Shown here piece after piece: positions 48,407 through 56,732 of a stretch of 64,000 nt of DNA. The position numbers and the translations under genes are program-made. Location of the stretch: the NCBI RefSeq assembly GCF_033025475.1, contig NZ_CP130322.1, positions 1,116,001 through 1,180,000 of the forward strand. Reading direction: 5' to 3'. Below the pieces are notes generated by a model. It was not told the origin of the DNA and did not search any database. It saw only the letters and a list, made by a program, of their open reading frames with translations. This stretch comes from Sphingomonas sp. C3-2. GTDB taxonomy: Bacteria; Pseudomonadota; Alphaproteobacteria; Sphingomonadales; Sphingomonadaceae. The first letter of the stretch is position 1. Each line of letters starts with the position of its first letter.

Positions 48407-49477
48407 TCAGAATTCCAGCCGGGTCACATGCCCCATCTTGCGGCCCGGACGCGCGGCGCCCTTGCCGTAAAGATGCAGATGCGCGGTCGGATCGGCGAGG
48501 ATCACGTCCCAGTTGTCGGCGGCGTCGCCGATCAGATTGTCCATCGTCACGCGCCGCGCCGCCAACCGGCTATCGCCCATCGGCAGACCGCACACCGCGC
48601 GGATATGGTTTTCGAACTGCGAGGTCACCGCGCCTTCGATCGTCCAGTGCCCGCTATTGTGCACACGCGGGGCCATCTCGTTGAAGACAGGGCCGTCCGC
48701 GCTGGCAAAAAATTCGAGCGTGAGCACGCCGACATAGCCAAGCTTTTCGGCAACGGTTTCGGCAAGCGCGCGTGCCTCGGTGGCCTGTTCGTCGACAATC
48801 CCACCTGCGGGGACGACGCAGTGCGCCAGAATGCCGTTCACATGCTGGTTGTCGGGCACATCCCAGCCAACCGTCCGGCCATCGGCGCCGCGCGCAACGA
48901 TCACCGAAAATTCGCGCTCGAAACGCACAAAGCCTTCGAGGATCGCGGGCTGGCGGCCGATCGTGTCCCATGCTTCGGCCGCGTCTTTGGGCGTGTGGAT
49001 GCGCGCCTGCCCCTTGCCGTCATAACCGAAGCGCGTGGTCTTCAGAATGGCGGGGCAGCCGATACGCGTCAGCGCCGCTTCGAGTTCCTCAAGGCTGTTC
49101 ACCCCGGCCCAGGGCGCGGTACGCCCGCCCAGTTCGGCTACGAACGCCTTTTCGCGCAGACGGTCCTGCGCAATCGCCAGCGCGTCGAGCGAGGGATGCA
49201 CCGCAACCTTGTCGGTCAAGGCGCGCAGCGGTTCGACGGCGACATTTTCGAATTCATAGGTGACGACATCGACCTCGGCGGCGAACCGCTCCAACGCGGC
49301 CACATCGTCATAGGCCGCCTGGGTAAAGGCCCCCGCAACCTCGGCAGCAACCGAAACCGGTTCGGGCGCATAGATATGGCAACGATAGCCAAGCTGCGCC
49401 GCGGCCACGGCCATCATCCGGCCCAATTGTCCGCCGCCGATGATTCCGATGGTCGATCCGGGTTTCAGAGCGCTCAT
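48407..49477 (-). CDS. purK: N5-carboxyaminoimidazole ribonucleotide synthase
   Basis: ATP-grasp enzyme that carboxylates AIR to N5-CAIR in purine synthesis. 356 residues; [21 protein letters not shown] start, [15 protein letters not shown]-grasp loop, and [19 protein letters not shown] signature. Overlaps purE by ATGA, so ATG 49477 is chosen over 49519. Confidence 0.97.
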   Translation of the reverse strand: MSALKPGSTIGIIGGGQLGRMMAVAAAQLGYRCHIYAPEPVSVAAEVAGAFTQAAYDDVAALERFAAEVDVVTYEFENVAVEPLRALTDKVAVHPSLDALAIAQDRLREKAFVAELGGRTAPWAGVNSLEELEAALTRIGCPAILKTTRFGYDGKGQARIHTPKDAAEAWDTIGRQPAILEGFVRFEREFSVIVARGADGRTVGWDVPDNQHVNGILAHCVVPAGGIVDEQATEARALAETVAEKLGYVGVLTLEFFASADGPVFNEMAPRVHNSGHWTIEGAVTSQFENHIRAVCGLPMGDSRLAARRVTMDNLIGDAADNWDVILADPTAHLHLYGKGAARPGRKMGHVTRLEF

Positions 49478-49962
49478 TCGGGGTCCACTGCCACGTCGTC
49501 GGTCTGCTTCTGGCGCCATGCGTCCAGCCGCTCGGCCAGCGCCGGATCGGTATTGGCGATGATCGCGGCGGCGAAAAGCGCGGCGTTCACCGCCCCTGCC
49601 CGGCCGATGGCAAGCGTGCCGACGGGGATGCCCGCGGGCATCTGCACGATCGACAACAGGCTATCCATGCCCTTCAGCGCCTTCGATTCCACCGGCACGC
49701 CCAGCACGGGCACGCGCGTCATCGATGCCGCCATGCCCGGCAGATGCGCCGCACCACCGGCGCCGGCGATGATCGCCTGCAGCCCGCGTTCGGCGGCCGA
49801 CTTGGCATAGTCGTACAGCCTGTCCGGGGTGCGGTGCGCGGATACGACGCGCGTTTCATGCGGCACCCCCAGCGCCTCGAGCGTTTCCGCCGCGTGACGC
49901 ATCGTTTCCCAGTCCGACCGGCTTCCCATGATGATACCGACAATCGGAGACGCTTCGCTCAT
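49474..49962 (-). CDS. purE: N5-carboxyaminoimidazole ribonucleotide mutase
   Basis: Converts N5-CAIR to CAIR, next step after PurK. 162 residues; [35 protein letters not shown] with the catalytic His, and [19 protein letters not shown] 49962 has GGA at 7 nt; ATG 49968 is too close to it. A candidate promoter lies 35-63 bp upstream. Confidence 0.97.
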   Translation of the reverse strand: MSEASPIVGIIMGSRSDWETMRHAAETLEALGVPHETRVVSAHRTPDRLYDYAKSAAERGLQAIIAGAGGAAHLPGMAASMTRVPVLGVPVESKALKGMDSLLSIVQMPAGIPVGTLAIGRAGAVNAALFAAAIIANTDPALAERLDAWRQKQTDDVAVDPE

Positions 49963-49996
49963 GTCCATTTCCGTGACGCTGAATCGTAAAACCAGC

Positions 49997-50025
49997 GCCT
50001 TAGTGGCAACCGCCCGGTCGCGCAA
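49997..50025 (-). promoter_or_regulatory. Candidate purEK promoter
   Basis: Minus strand TTGCGC (50025-50020), 17-bp spacer, TAAGGC (50002-49997), about 35 bp before purE. The -10 resembles the TAATGC of rpsM. Confidence 0.4.
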
Positions 50026-50104
50026 TTGCAGGCAAGCAGATGGGGGCGGTATCGGCAATTTTCTTTCCGTCTATATTGATAAAACAGATGTGGGAGTTTG
50101 TGGC

Positions 50105-50686
50105 GTGGGCAAGGATCTACCGATATCCGGCGAGGGCGAGGTCGCGCGCCTCAAGCAGGAAAATGCGGTGCTGCAGGCGGCATTGGCCGATCTGCATGAA
50201 AAAATGGCGCAGCTGGAAAACCAGACCGACCGCGATCCGCTGACCGATCTGCCCAACCGGCGCTATTTCCTCGATGCCATGCGCCGTGTCATTGCGCATG
50301 TCGATCGGCACAATCTTCAGGCGATCGCGATGTTCGTCGATCTGACCAACCTTGAAGACATCAACGATGCACATGGGCGCGCGGCCGGCGATGCCGCGAT
50401 TATGCATGTCGCGCGGCTGCTGCACGGGCATATCCGGATCACCGACGTCGCGGCCCGGATCGGGGGCGATGCGTTCGGACTGTTGCTCGATCATATCGGC
50501 GGCGACGATGCGGATCGAAAGGCCCGCGCACTCGAGGCGCTGATCGCCGAAAATCCGCTCCAGCATCAGGGCCATATCATCCGGCTGAGCGTTGCGATCG
50601 GCATGACCACGCTGAAGGGGGACGACAAGGGCGACGACGCCCTGTCCCGCGCGGATGTCTCGTCACCCGAAACCCGGCAGGGCTGA
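50105..50686 (+). CDS. Degenerate GGDEF-domain protein with retained I-site (GGDAF)
   Basis: 193 residues from GTG 50105 (GGGAG 8-9 nt upstream). Residues 10-42 form a coiled coil (heptads in RLKQENAVLQ and KMAQLENQ), then a GGDEF domain starting DPLTDLPNRRYF. The active-site motif reads GGDAF (120-124): the catalytic Glu is Ala, so cyclase activity is doubtful. The inhibitory I-site RxxD is present as RITD at 111-114, exactly five residues before GGD. The C-terminal end (SRADVSSPE) lacks the usual AMYxAK helix. It has no membrane or sensor domain. A c-di-GMP receptor role is plausible but inferred. Confidence 0.8.
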   Translation: MGKDLPISGEGEVARLKQENAVLQAALADLHEKMAQLENQTDRDPLTDLPNRRYFLDAMRRVIAHVDRHNLQAIAMFVDLTNLEDINDAHGRAAGDAAIMHVARLLHGHIRITDVAARIGGDAFGLLLDHIGGDDADRKARALEALIAENPLQHQGHIIRLSVAIGMTTLKGDDKGDDALSRADVSSPETRQG

Positions 50687-50713
50687 TCCAGCCCCGCCGG
50701 TTATGGAAACGCC

Positions 50714-51400
50714 TTAGCGTTCCGACAGATAATAACGGTCGGTCGCCGCCAGATTGTCGTCCAGTTCGTACACGATCGGCTGGCCGGTCGGGATTTCGAG
50801 GCTGGTGATCTCGTCATCGGGAATGTTCGACAGATGCTTCACCAGCGCGCGGAGCGAATTGCCGTGCGCCGAAATCAGCACGCGCTTGCCCGCCTTCAGT
50901 TCGGGCGCGATGCGCGCTTCCCAATAAGGCAGAACACGCGCGATCGTGTCCTTCAGGCTTTCGGTGTTCGGCACCGCAATGCCCGCATAACGGCGGTCGC
51001 CCGACAGGTCATAGGCGCTGTCCGCGTCCAGCGGCGGCGGCGGCACGTCGAAGCTGCGGCGCCAGATATGCACCTGCTCGTCGCCATGCTTGGCGGCGGT
51101 TTCGGCCTTGTTGAGACCGGTCAGGCCACCATAATGCCGTTCGTTGAGGCGCCAGTCCTTCTCCACCGGCAGCCAGAGACGGCCCATTTCCTCAAGCGCG
51201 AGGTTCAGCGTCTTGATTGCGCGGGTCTGGAGCGAGGTGAAGCACTGGTCGAAGTCCAGCCCCTTGTCCTTCATCAGTTGACCGGCAGCGCGTGCTTCCT
51301 CGGCCCCCTTTTCGGTCACATCGACGTCCCACCATCCGGTGAAGCGGTTTTCGAGGTTCCAGGCCGACTGGCCATGACGGATAAGCACGAGCTGAGGCAT
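50714..51400 (-). CDS. gpmA: 2,3-bisphosphoglycerate-dependent phosphoglycerate mutase
   Basis: Glycolytic interconversion of 3- and 2-phosphoglycerate. 228 residues; catalytic His in [43 protein letters not shown], and [17 protein letters not shown] 51400 with GGAG upstream; a GTG at 51418 is rejected. Convergent with the GGDEF-like gene. Confidence 0.97.
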   Translation of the reverse strand: MPQLVLIRHGQSAWNLENRFTGWWDVDVTEKGAEEARAAGQLMKDKGLDFDQCFTSLQTRAIKTLNLALEEMGRLWLPVEKDWRLNERHYGGLTGLNKAETAAKHGDEQVHIWRRSFDVPPPPLDADSAYDLSGDRRYAGIAVPNTESLKDTIARVLPYWEARIAPELKAGKRVLISAHGNSLRALVKHLSNIPDDEITSLEIPTGQPIVYELDDNLAATDRYYLSER

Positions 51401-51518
51401 TGACGTCTCCGGTTTCACAATTCGGGCCGCTTCATAGCGGGGTCGGCCGAAATGTCATCCCCGCCCATTGCGCCCCGCCCCGCGCCCATGGCACCCAAAC
51501 CCGAAAGGGAGACACGAC

Positions 51519-52238
51519 ATGGCGGTTACACGGCGAACAATTGTCTATGAGGGGCCAGAAGGGATTTTCGAAGGCGTCGTGGCATGGGACGATGCGCTGT
51601 CTGGCCCGCGTCCGGGCGTGATGGTGATCCCCAATGTGCTGGGCCAGAAGGAATTCGACAACGAGCGTGCCGAGCGTTTGGCGGCGCTGGGCTATGTCGG
51701 GTTCGCGGTCGATCTGTTCGGGCAGGGCAAGCGCACCACGCGCGAATCCCCCGATATCAGCGAACATATGAACGCGCTCCTCGCGCGTCACGATCTGCTG
51801 CGCGAACGGCTGCTCGCCGCGCATGACACGCTGAAGGCCCTACCCGAGGTGGAGCCCGCACAGACTGCCGCGATCGGCTTCTGCTTTGGCGGACGCTGCT
51901 GCCTTGATCTGGCGCGCGCGGGGGCCGATGTGCGCGGCGTGGTCAGCCTCCACGGTATCTACAAGCGCCCGCCCTGGCCGAATGCCGCGATCAGCGCCAA
52001 GGTGCTGGCGCTGCACGGCTGGAACGATCCGCTCGCCCCGCCCGACGATGTTCTGGCGCTTGCCGCCGAAATGGAGGGGGCCGGGGTCGACTGGCAACTC
52101 CACGCCTATGGCCATACCGGCCACAGCTTCACCGATTCGAGCGTGCACATGCACGATCGCGGCATGTTCCATCAGCCCGACGCCGATCGCCGCAGCTGGC
52201 AGTCCGTGGAAAACTTCCTGGCCGAACTCTTCGCATAA
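51519..52238 (+). CDS. Dienelactone hydrolase family protein
   Basis: 239-residue alpha/beta hydrolase. Nucleophile Cys in GFCFGGRCCLD, Asp in HGWNDPLAP and His in GHTGHSF give the DLH triad. Members hydrolyse dienelactones in aromatic breakdown or act on other esters; no catabolic neighbours here, so the substrate is open. ATG 51519 preceded by AAAGGGAGA. Ends in a strong shared terminator. Confidence 0.9.
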   Translation: MAVTRRTIVYEGPEGIFEGVVAWDDALSGPRPGVMVIPNVLGQKEFDNERAERLAALGYVGFAVDLFGQGKRTTRESPDISEHMNALLARHDLLRERLLAAHDTLKALPEVEPAQTAAIGFCFGGRCCLDLARAGADVRGVVSLHGIYKRPPWPNAAISAKVLALHGWNDPLAPPDDVLALAAEMEGAGVDWQLHAYGHTGHSFTDSSVHMHDRGMFHQPDADRRSWQSVENFLAELFA

Positions 52239-52245
52239 GGGAAAA

Positions 52246-52275
52246 CGGCCCGGCGCCGTTTGGGGCGCCGGGCCG
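52246..52275. terminator. Bidirectional terminator between DLH and M14 genes
   Basis: Perfect 12-bp stem CGGCCCGGCGCC / GGCGCCGGGCCG, 6-nt loop, lying between convergent genes. A TTTTC follows on the minus strand. Confidence 0.75.
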
Positions 52276-52282
52276 AAAGGGG

Positions 52283-53404
52283 TCAGCCGATCTCGTCGAT
52301 CATCGCAGCAAGGTTGTCGAGGCAATCATGCGCCAGCTTTTTCGAGCGCACGGGCGACCAGCCATGGGCGGGATCGGGCGCGTCGTCATTGTCCTTGAAC
52401 GGCATTTCCAGCGTCATCGACACCGCACCGAAGCGCTCGGCAAGCTGCGCGGTCGACATGGACAGATTCGCCTGCCCCGGCGCCGATTCGACATAGCCCA
52501 GACGCGTCTGGAAATCGGGGGTCCGCTCGGCCAGCGTGTTGCGATATTTGGTGTAGAGCCCGGCCTGCTTCTCGTTCCACGAAGGAATGCCCTCGAAACC
52601 GGCCATGAATGCCGCGGGGATCGCTTCGTCGCCGTGCACGTCCATCGCGAAATCGACGCCCGTTTCGTCCATGGCGCGCAGCACATGAAGCACTTCGGGG
52701 CTCTGTGCCTCGCTCGGCGCATGCCATTCGCGGTTGAGGTTCACCCCCGCCGCATTGGTGCGCAGATGCCCGCGTGCCGAGCCGTCGGGGTTCATGTTGG
52801 GCACCAGCGTGATCGTCGCCTTTTCGCGCAGCAGCTTCGCCGTGGCGTCACCGGGATCGGTCAGCTTTTCCAGCGCGCCTTCCATCCACCATTCGGCCAT
52901 GGTTTCACCGGGATGCTGGCGGGCATAGAACCAGACCTGCTTGCGCCCCTCACCCATGGTCAGGCTTTCAAGCGGACGTCCGTCGAGCGTGCGGCACAGC
53001 AGCGCGCGGGTTACGCCCGGCTTGGCGGCGAACCGCTCGATCAGCGCCGCATGCTGCTCGCTCGAATAGGGCGCGAAATACGCGACCTCGACCGAATCGC
53101 CCTTGGGCTCGGCATGGATGGTGAGCACGCCCTCGGCATAATCGGTCGGCGTCTGCCGCCATTCGGCGCCGTCCTCGCTCACCCGCGCCTTGTAGCCGGA
53201 CCAGCCATCGGGATAGGCCGAACCCGCGCAATTGGTGATCCGCAGCGTCAGCGCGCGCCCTGCGGCGCCCGACACGCGGAAATAGAACCACTGGTAAAAG
53301 TCGGAAAGATTGTCCGCACGGATGGCAAGGTCGGCCGTGTCACCGTCAATGGTGAGCACCTCGATATTGCCACCGTCGAAATCGCTTGTGATCGTGATTG
53401 TCAT
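52283..53404 (-). CDS. M14 cytosolic-type carboxypeptidase (CCP/AGBL-like)
   Basis: 373 residues, no signal peptide. Residues 1-125 match the M14_N beta-sandwich domain of cytosolic carboxypeptidases; the catalytic domain has zinc ligands His164 and Glu167 in ARQHPGETMAEWW and His257 in DVHGD, and catalytic Glu333 in MTLEMPF. Eukaryotic relatives remove glutamate from tubulin tails; bacterial substrates are unknown. Overlaps the DUF4136 lipoprotein gene by ATGA. Confidence 0.9.
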   Translation of the reverse strand: MTITITSDFDGGNIEVLTIDGDTADLAIRADNLSDFYQWFYFRVSGAAGRALTLRITNCAGSAYPDGWSGYKARVSEDGAEWRQTPTDYAEGVLTIHAEPKGDSVEVAYFAPYSSEQHAALIERFAAKPGVTRALLCRTLDGRPLESLTMGEGRKQVWFYARQHPGETMAEWWMEGALEKLTDPGDATAKLLREKATITLVPNMNPDGSARGHLRTNAAGVNLNREWHAPSEAQSPEVLHVLRAMDETGVDFAMDVHGDEAIPAAFMAGFEGIPSWNEKQAGLYTKYRNTLAERTPDFQTRLGYVESAPGQANLSMSTAQLAERFGAVSMTLEMPFKDNDDAPDPAHGWSPVRSKKLAHDCLDNLAAMIDEIG

Positions 53405-53994
53405 GGCACCGTGATAGTGCTGCCGGACTTTCCGGGAAAGTCCTTGAACAGCGCGGCGGCCAGTTTGCCGGCGGCAATGCCCGGCTGCGCGGCGGGGGCG
53501 TTTTCCTTCGCCTCGGTTTCAGCGCGCCCTTCCCAGATCACGCCATCGCCGGCGCGCCGCTTCATGTGCACGCGGAGTTCGGTGATCACGACGTCCTTGG
53601 GCTTGGCCCCGAACGAAAAGCCGACGCCCAGCCCAACCCCGCTGCCATAGCCGCCGGTGCCGCCACCCACGCCGATCGATACCGGCGAACGGCGCGCCAG
53701 CGCTTCGCGCGTGTCGCGCGCAACCGCGATCGTCGCGATATAATCCGATTCGCCGATGGCGGCGGGCGTAAAGCCCAGTTTTTGCAATTCCGCGCTCACC
53801 GCATTGGCAAAGGTCACATATTCGAGGCTCTTCACGCCCGGCTCGGCCGTGTCGATCGCCACCGTGCCCGCCGGAATGGGTTGATCGAGGCGGAAACGCG
53901 TCACTTCAACGGGGGGGACGCTCGCCGCGCATCCGCCAAGCGCCAACATGGCCCCCAGCATCACCGGTACCAGCACAGGTTTGATCGCACCCAT
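53401..53994 (-). CDS. DUF4136-type lipoprotein
   Basis: 197 residues with a lipobox LALGGC near residue 21, so a lipoprotein, and a DUF4136-like domain (YVTFANAVSAELQKLGF, VVITELRVHM). A glycine-rich middle (GVGGGTGGYGSGVGLGVGFSFG) may be a flexible linker. ATG 53994 has GGGAGG upstream. Its 3-prime end overlaps the M14 gene by ATGA, so both products may be made from one transcript, one outside and one inside the cytoplasm. Confidence 0.75.
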   Translation of the reverse strand: MGAIKPVLVPVMLGAMLALGGCAASVPPVEVTRFRLDQPIPAGTVAIDTAEPGVKSLEYVTFANAVSAELQKLGFTPAAIGESDYIATIAVARDTREALARRSPVSIGVGGGTGGYGSGVGLGVGFSFGAKPKDVVITELRVHMKRRAGDGVIWEGRAETEAKENAPAAQPGIAAGKLAAALFKDFPGKSGSTITVP

Positions 53995-54142
53995 ATTTTT
54001 TCCTCCCGTCACGTGCCACTACCATCTGATCGTAATTTCTGCCTGAACTTGCGATGGATAGCCATCGGCATCTCGCGGATGATTCCGGCTTGGTTATAGG
54101 CATGCATGTGCGTTGGGGGCGCCTAATGAAATGGAGCAACTG

Positions 54143-55144
54143 ATGACGAACAAGTTCCCCGTGCTGGTAACGGGCGGCGCGGGTTATATCGGCAGCCATG
54201 CGGTGCTGGCCCTGCTCGATTCGGGCTGGCCGGTGATCGTCCTCGACAATCTGACCACAGGTTTCCGCTGGGCGGTCGATAAGCGCGCAACCTTTGTCGA
54301 AGGCGATATCGAGGACGCCGCGCTTGTCGGCCAGGTGATCGCCGAACATGGCATCGGCGCGATCATGCATTTCGCGGGTTCGATCATCGTCCCCGAATCG
54401 GTCGAAAATCCGCTCAAATATTATCACAACAACACGGCCAAGAGCCGCGCACTCATCGCATCCGCGGTCGACGGCGGGGTGCGCCATTTCATCTTCTCCT
54501 CCACCGCCGCCACCTATGGCACGCCGGAAGAAAGCCCGGTGCGCGAGGATATGCCCACCCGCCCGATCAACCCTTACGGCATGTCCAAGCTGATGACGGA
54601 GGCGATGCTCGCCGATGTCGCCCAGGCCCATCCGTTCAACTATTGCGCGCTGCGCTATTTCAACGTCGCCGGCGCCGATCCTGAGGCGCGCACGGGCCAG
54701 TCGACCGCCGGGGCCACCCATCTCATCAAGGTCGCGGTCGAAGCCGCGCTGGGCAAACGCGAATCGGTTGCCGTTTTCGGCACGGATTACGACACGCCCG
54801 ACGGCACCGGCGTGCGCGACTATATCCATGTGTCGGATCTCGCCGCCGCGCATGTCCATGCGCTAGACGCGCTGGTCGCCGATCCCGGCACCAGCCATGT
54901 CATGAACTGCGGCTACAAACGTGGTTTTTCGGTGCTCGAGGTGCTCGACGCGGTCGACCGTGTCACGAACATCAAGATCACCCGCAAAATCGAAGACCGC
55001 CGCGCAGGCGATCCTGCCAGCCTGGTGGCCGACAACAGCCTTATTCTCTCCCGCCTGCCCTGGCGCCCGCAGCATGCCGAACTCGATACAATCATCGGCC
55101 ATGCGCTGGCCTGGGAAAGAAAGCTCAGCGAAATACGGCGCTGA
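54143..55144 (+). CDS. galE: UDP-glucose 4-epimerase
   Basis: 333 residues; NAD-binding GGAGYIG at 11-17 and the Tyr145-x3-Lys149 couple in NPYGMSK. The HFAGSIIVPESV and RYFNVAGADP segments are GalE-like. Interconverts UDP-glucose and UDP-galactose for envelope polysaccharides. ATG 54143 with GGAG 7 nt upstream is preferred over ATG 54131. Confidence 0.95.
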   Translation: MTNKFPVLVTGGAGYIGSHAVLALLDSGWPVIVLDNLTTGFRWAVDKRATFVEGDIEDAALVGQVIAEHGIGAIMHFAGSIIVPESVENPLKYYHNNTAKSRALIASAVDGGVRHFIFSSTAATYGTPEESPVREDMPTRPINPYGMSKLMTEAMLADVAQAHPFNYCALRYFNVAGADPEARTGQSTAGATHLIKVAVEAALGKRESVAVFGTDYDTPDGTGVRDYIHVSDLAAAHVHALDALVADPGTSHVMNCGYKRGFSVLEVLDAVDRVTNIKITRKIEDRRAGDPASLVADNSLILSRLPWRPQHAELDTIIGHALAWERKLSEIRR

Positions 55145-55147
55145 CAC

Positions 55148-55176
55148 TTGACTCTGCCGCGCGCTCGCCATAGGTC
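55148..55176 (+). promoter_or_regulatory. Candidate promoter for rpmJ
   Basis: TTGACT (55148-55153), 17-bp spacer, TAGGTC (55171-55176), starting 4 bp after the galE stop and about 45 bp before the rpmJ start. Same -35 as rpsM. Confidence 0.5.
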
Positions 55177-55221
55177 GGCGCCTCATTTTCAGCCAGTTTT
55201 CAAATTTGGAAGCGTTTCGAC

Positions 55222-55347
55222 ATGAAGATCCGCAATTCTCTGAAGTCGCTCAAGGACCGTCACCGGGACAATCGCGTGATCCGTCGTCGCGGCCGTACCT
55301 ACGTCATCAACAAGACGAACCGTCGCTTCAAGGCCCGCCAGGGCTGA
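55222..55347 (+). CDS. rpmJ: 50S ribosomal protein L36 (cysteine-free form)
   Basis: A 41-residue gene: [18 protein letters not shown] start, [21 protein letters not shown] end. It is the L36 type without the zinc-binding cysteines, common in alphaproteobacteria. GGAAG lies 8 nt upstream of ATG 55222. It is far from the main ribosomal cluster and 7 nt before the HAD gene, with which it is probably cotranscribed. Confidence 0.95.
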   Translation: MKIRNSLKSLKDRHRDNRVIRRRGRTYVINKTNRRFKARQG

Positions 55348-55354
55348 TCAAGCG

Positions 55355-55960
55355 ATGACGGTCGAAGCCGTCGTCTTTGACGTCGGCAACGTCCTTTATC
55401 GATGGGAACCGCGTTCCCTGTACAGGCGCCTGATCGGCAACGATCGGGCGCTTGATGCATTCATGTCCGATGTCGTCACCATGGAGTGGCATCATCAACA
55501 CGACATGGGACGCGATTTCGCCGATACCAGCGCCGAGTTGAGCGCGCTTTACCCCGAGCACCGCGAACTGATCGCGCTCTGGGGCCCGCGCTTCAACGAC
55601 AGCCTTACCGACATGGACGGGATGCGCTCCATCGTCGAACGGCTCGATGCGCGCGGGATTCCCCTGTTCGGAATCACCAATTTCAGCCATGAATTCTGGC
55701 CACCCTTTCGCGCGCGCGAAGCCGATCTGTTCGATCGATTCCGCGACATCGTGGTTTCAGGCGACGAAAAAATGGCCAAGCCCGATCCGGCGATCTACCA
55801 GCTTGCGCTCACTCGATTCGGCCTGTCCGCCGGGCAGACGATCTTCATCGACGATCGCGAGGACAATATCGATGCTGCCCGGTCCGAGGGCATGGCCGGC
55901 CATCTGTTCACCAGCGCCGCCGCACTCGAAGCAGACCTCACCGCACGCGGCCTGCTCTGA
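55355..55960 (+). CDS. HAD family hydrolase
   Basis: 201 residues of the haloacid-dehalogenase superfamily. Motif I is FDVGNVL (nucleophile Asp9; Gly in place of the second Asp, as in YihX-like phosphatases), motif II ITNFS, motif III Lys in EKMAKPDP, and motif IV FIDDREDN. Probably a sugar-phosphate phosphatase; the substrate is not known. Cotranscribed with rpmJ. Confidence 0.9.
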   Translation: MTVEAVVFDVGNVLYRWEPRSLYRRLIGNDRALDAFMSDVVTMEWHHQHDMGRDFADTSAELSALYPEHRELIALWGPRFNDSLTDMDGMRSIVERLDARGIPLFGITNFSHEFWPPFRAREADLFDRFRDIVVSGDEKMAKPDPAIYQLALTRFGLSAGQTIFIDDREDNIDAARSEGMAGHLFTSAAALEADLTARGLL

Positions 55961-55978
55961 GCGCTACGGGCTGCCCTG

Positions 55979-56719
55979 TCAGCAGCCCGGCACCTGCGTC
56001 TCACCGGAAAGCGCATAGCGGCCATCGGCCCCACGGACGTAACGCTCGCTAAAGCTGCGCGCGCCCGAATAGGCGACGGTAAAGCTCCGCCCCTTCTCCG
56101 CAGACACGATTTTTCCTTCCAGCGTGATACCGTTGATCTCATCCGCGCCGGTGCTGGAATAATAGATCGGGATGCTCGCAATCTCGACCGGCCCTTGGGG
56201 CGTCAGTTCGGTCAGCGCGGCGGTGGAGCAGGCATAGCCCTGCCACACGCCGCCGCCCTCGGTGTAGAGCACGGGGGCCTCAGCAATGGCATCGCTCCAG
56301 CCCCAGCGTTCGGCCGGATTACCGAATGTGCCGCCCGTACCGACATCCAGCCATTCGCCTTCTATCTTGTAGGGCGCGTAACGCTCTTCGCGCAGCAGAT
56401 AATGAACTGAATTGACCCCGGAGCACGAATGCCCATCGCATTCGCTGGCGCCGGTGCTGACAAGCGCAACCCGTCCGCCGCCCAGCGGAATGAAGCTGAG
56501 CGGCACGAAGCTGATATTCTGCTCGTCGACGACGCGCACGGCCTCACTGTTCAGCGACAGTCCAAAGATCGCCGAGAATGCCTCAGGGGTTCCCGGCGGC
56601 ACCGTGTCACGGTCGACCGCGCTCACCTCGAACAAGGGCGTGCCAGCCGGTTGCTCCGCCCAGCCCTGCCCACTCGCGGCGAGCATCATTGCCGCCGCCA
56701 TACTCATCAGCTTCATCAT
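55979..56719 (-). CDS. Hypothetical exported protein
   Basis: 246 residues with a signal peptide (1-21). The mature part is mostly beta and has four cysteines (ECDGHSCSG, YACSTA and a C-terminal PGC), which suggest disulfides in the periplasm. I do not recognise the family. It lies 13 nt downstream of pyk on the same strand and so may be cotranscribed with it. Two adjacent ATGs (56719, 56716) are possible. Confidence 0.7.
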   Translation of the reverse strand: MMKLMSMAAAMMLAASGQGWAEQPAGTPLFEVSAVDRDTVPPGTPEAFSAIFGLSLNSEAVRVVDEQNISFVPLSFIPLGGGRVALVSTGASECDGHSCSGVNSVHYLLREERYAPYKIEGEWLDVGTGGTFGNPAERWGWSDAIAEAPVLYTEGGGVWQGYACSTAALTELTPQGPVEIASIPIYYSSTGADEINGITLEGKIVSAEKGRSFTVAYSGARSFSERYVRGADGRYALSGETQVPGC

Positions 56720-56732
56720 CGATGTCCCGGGC

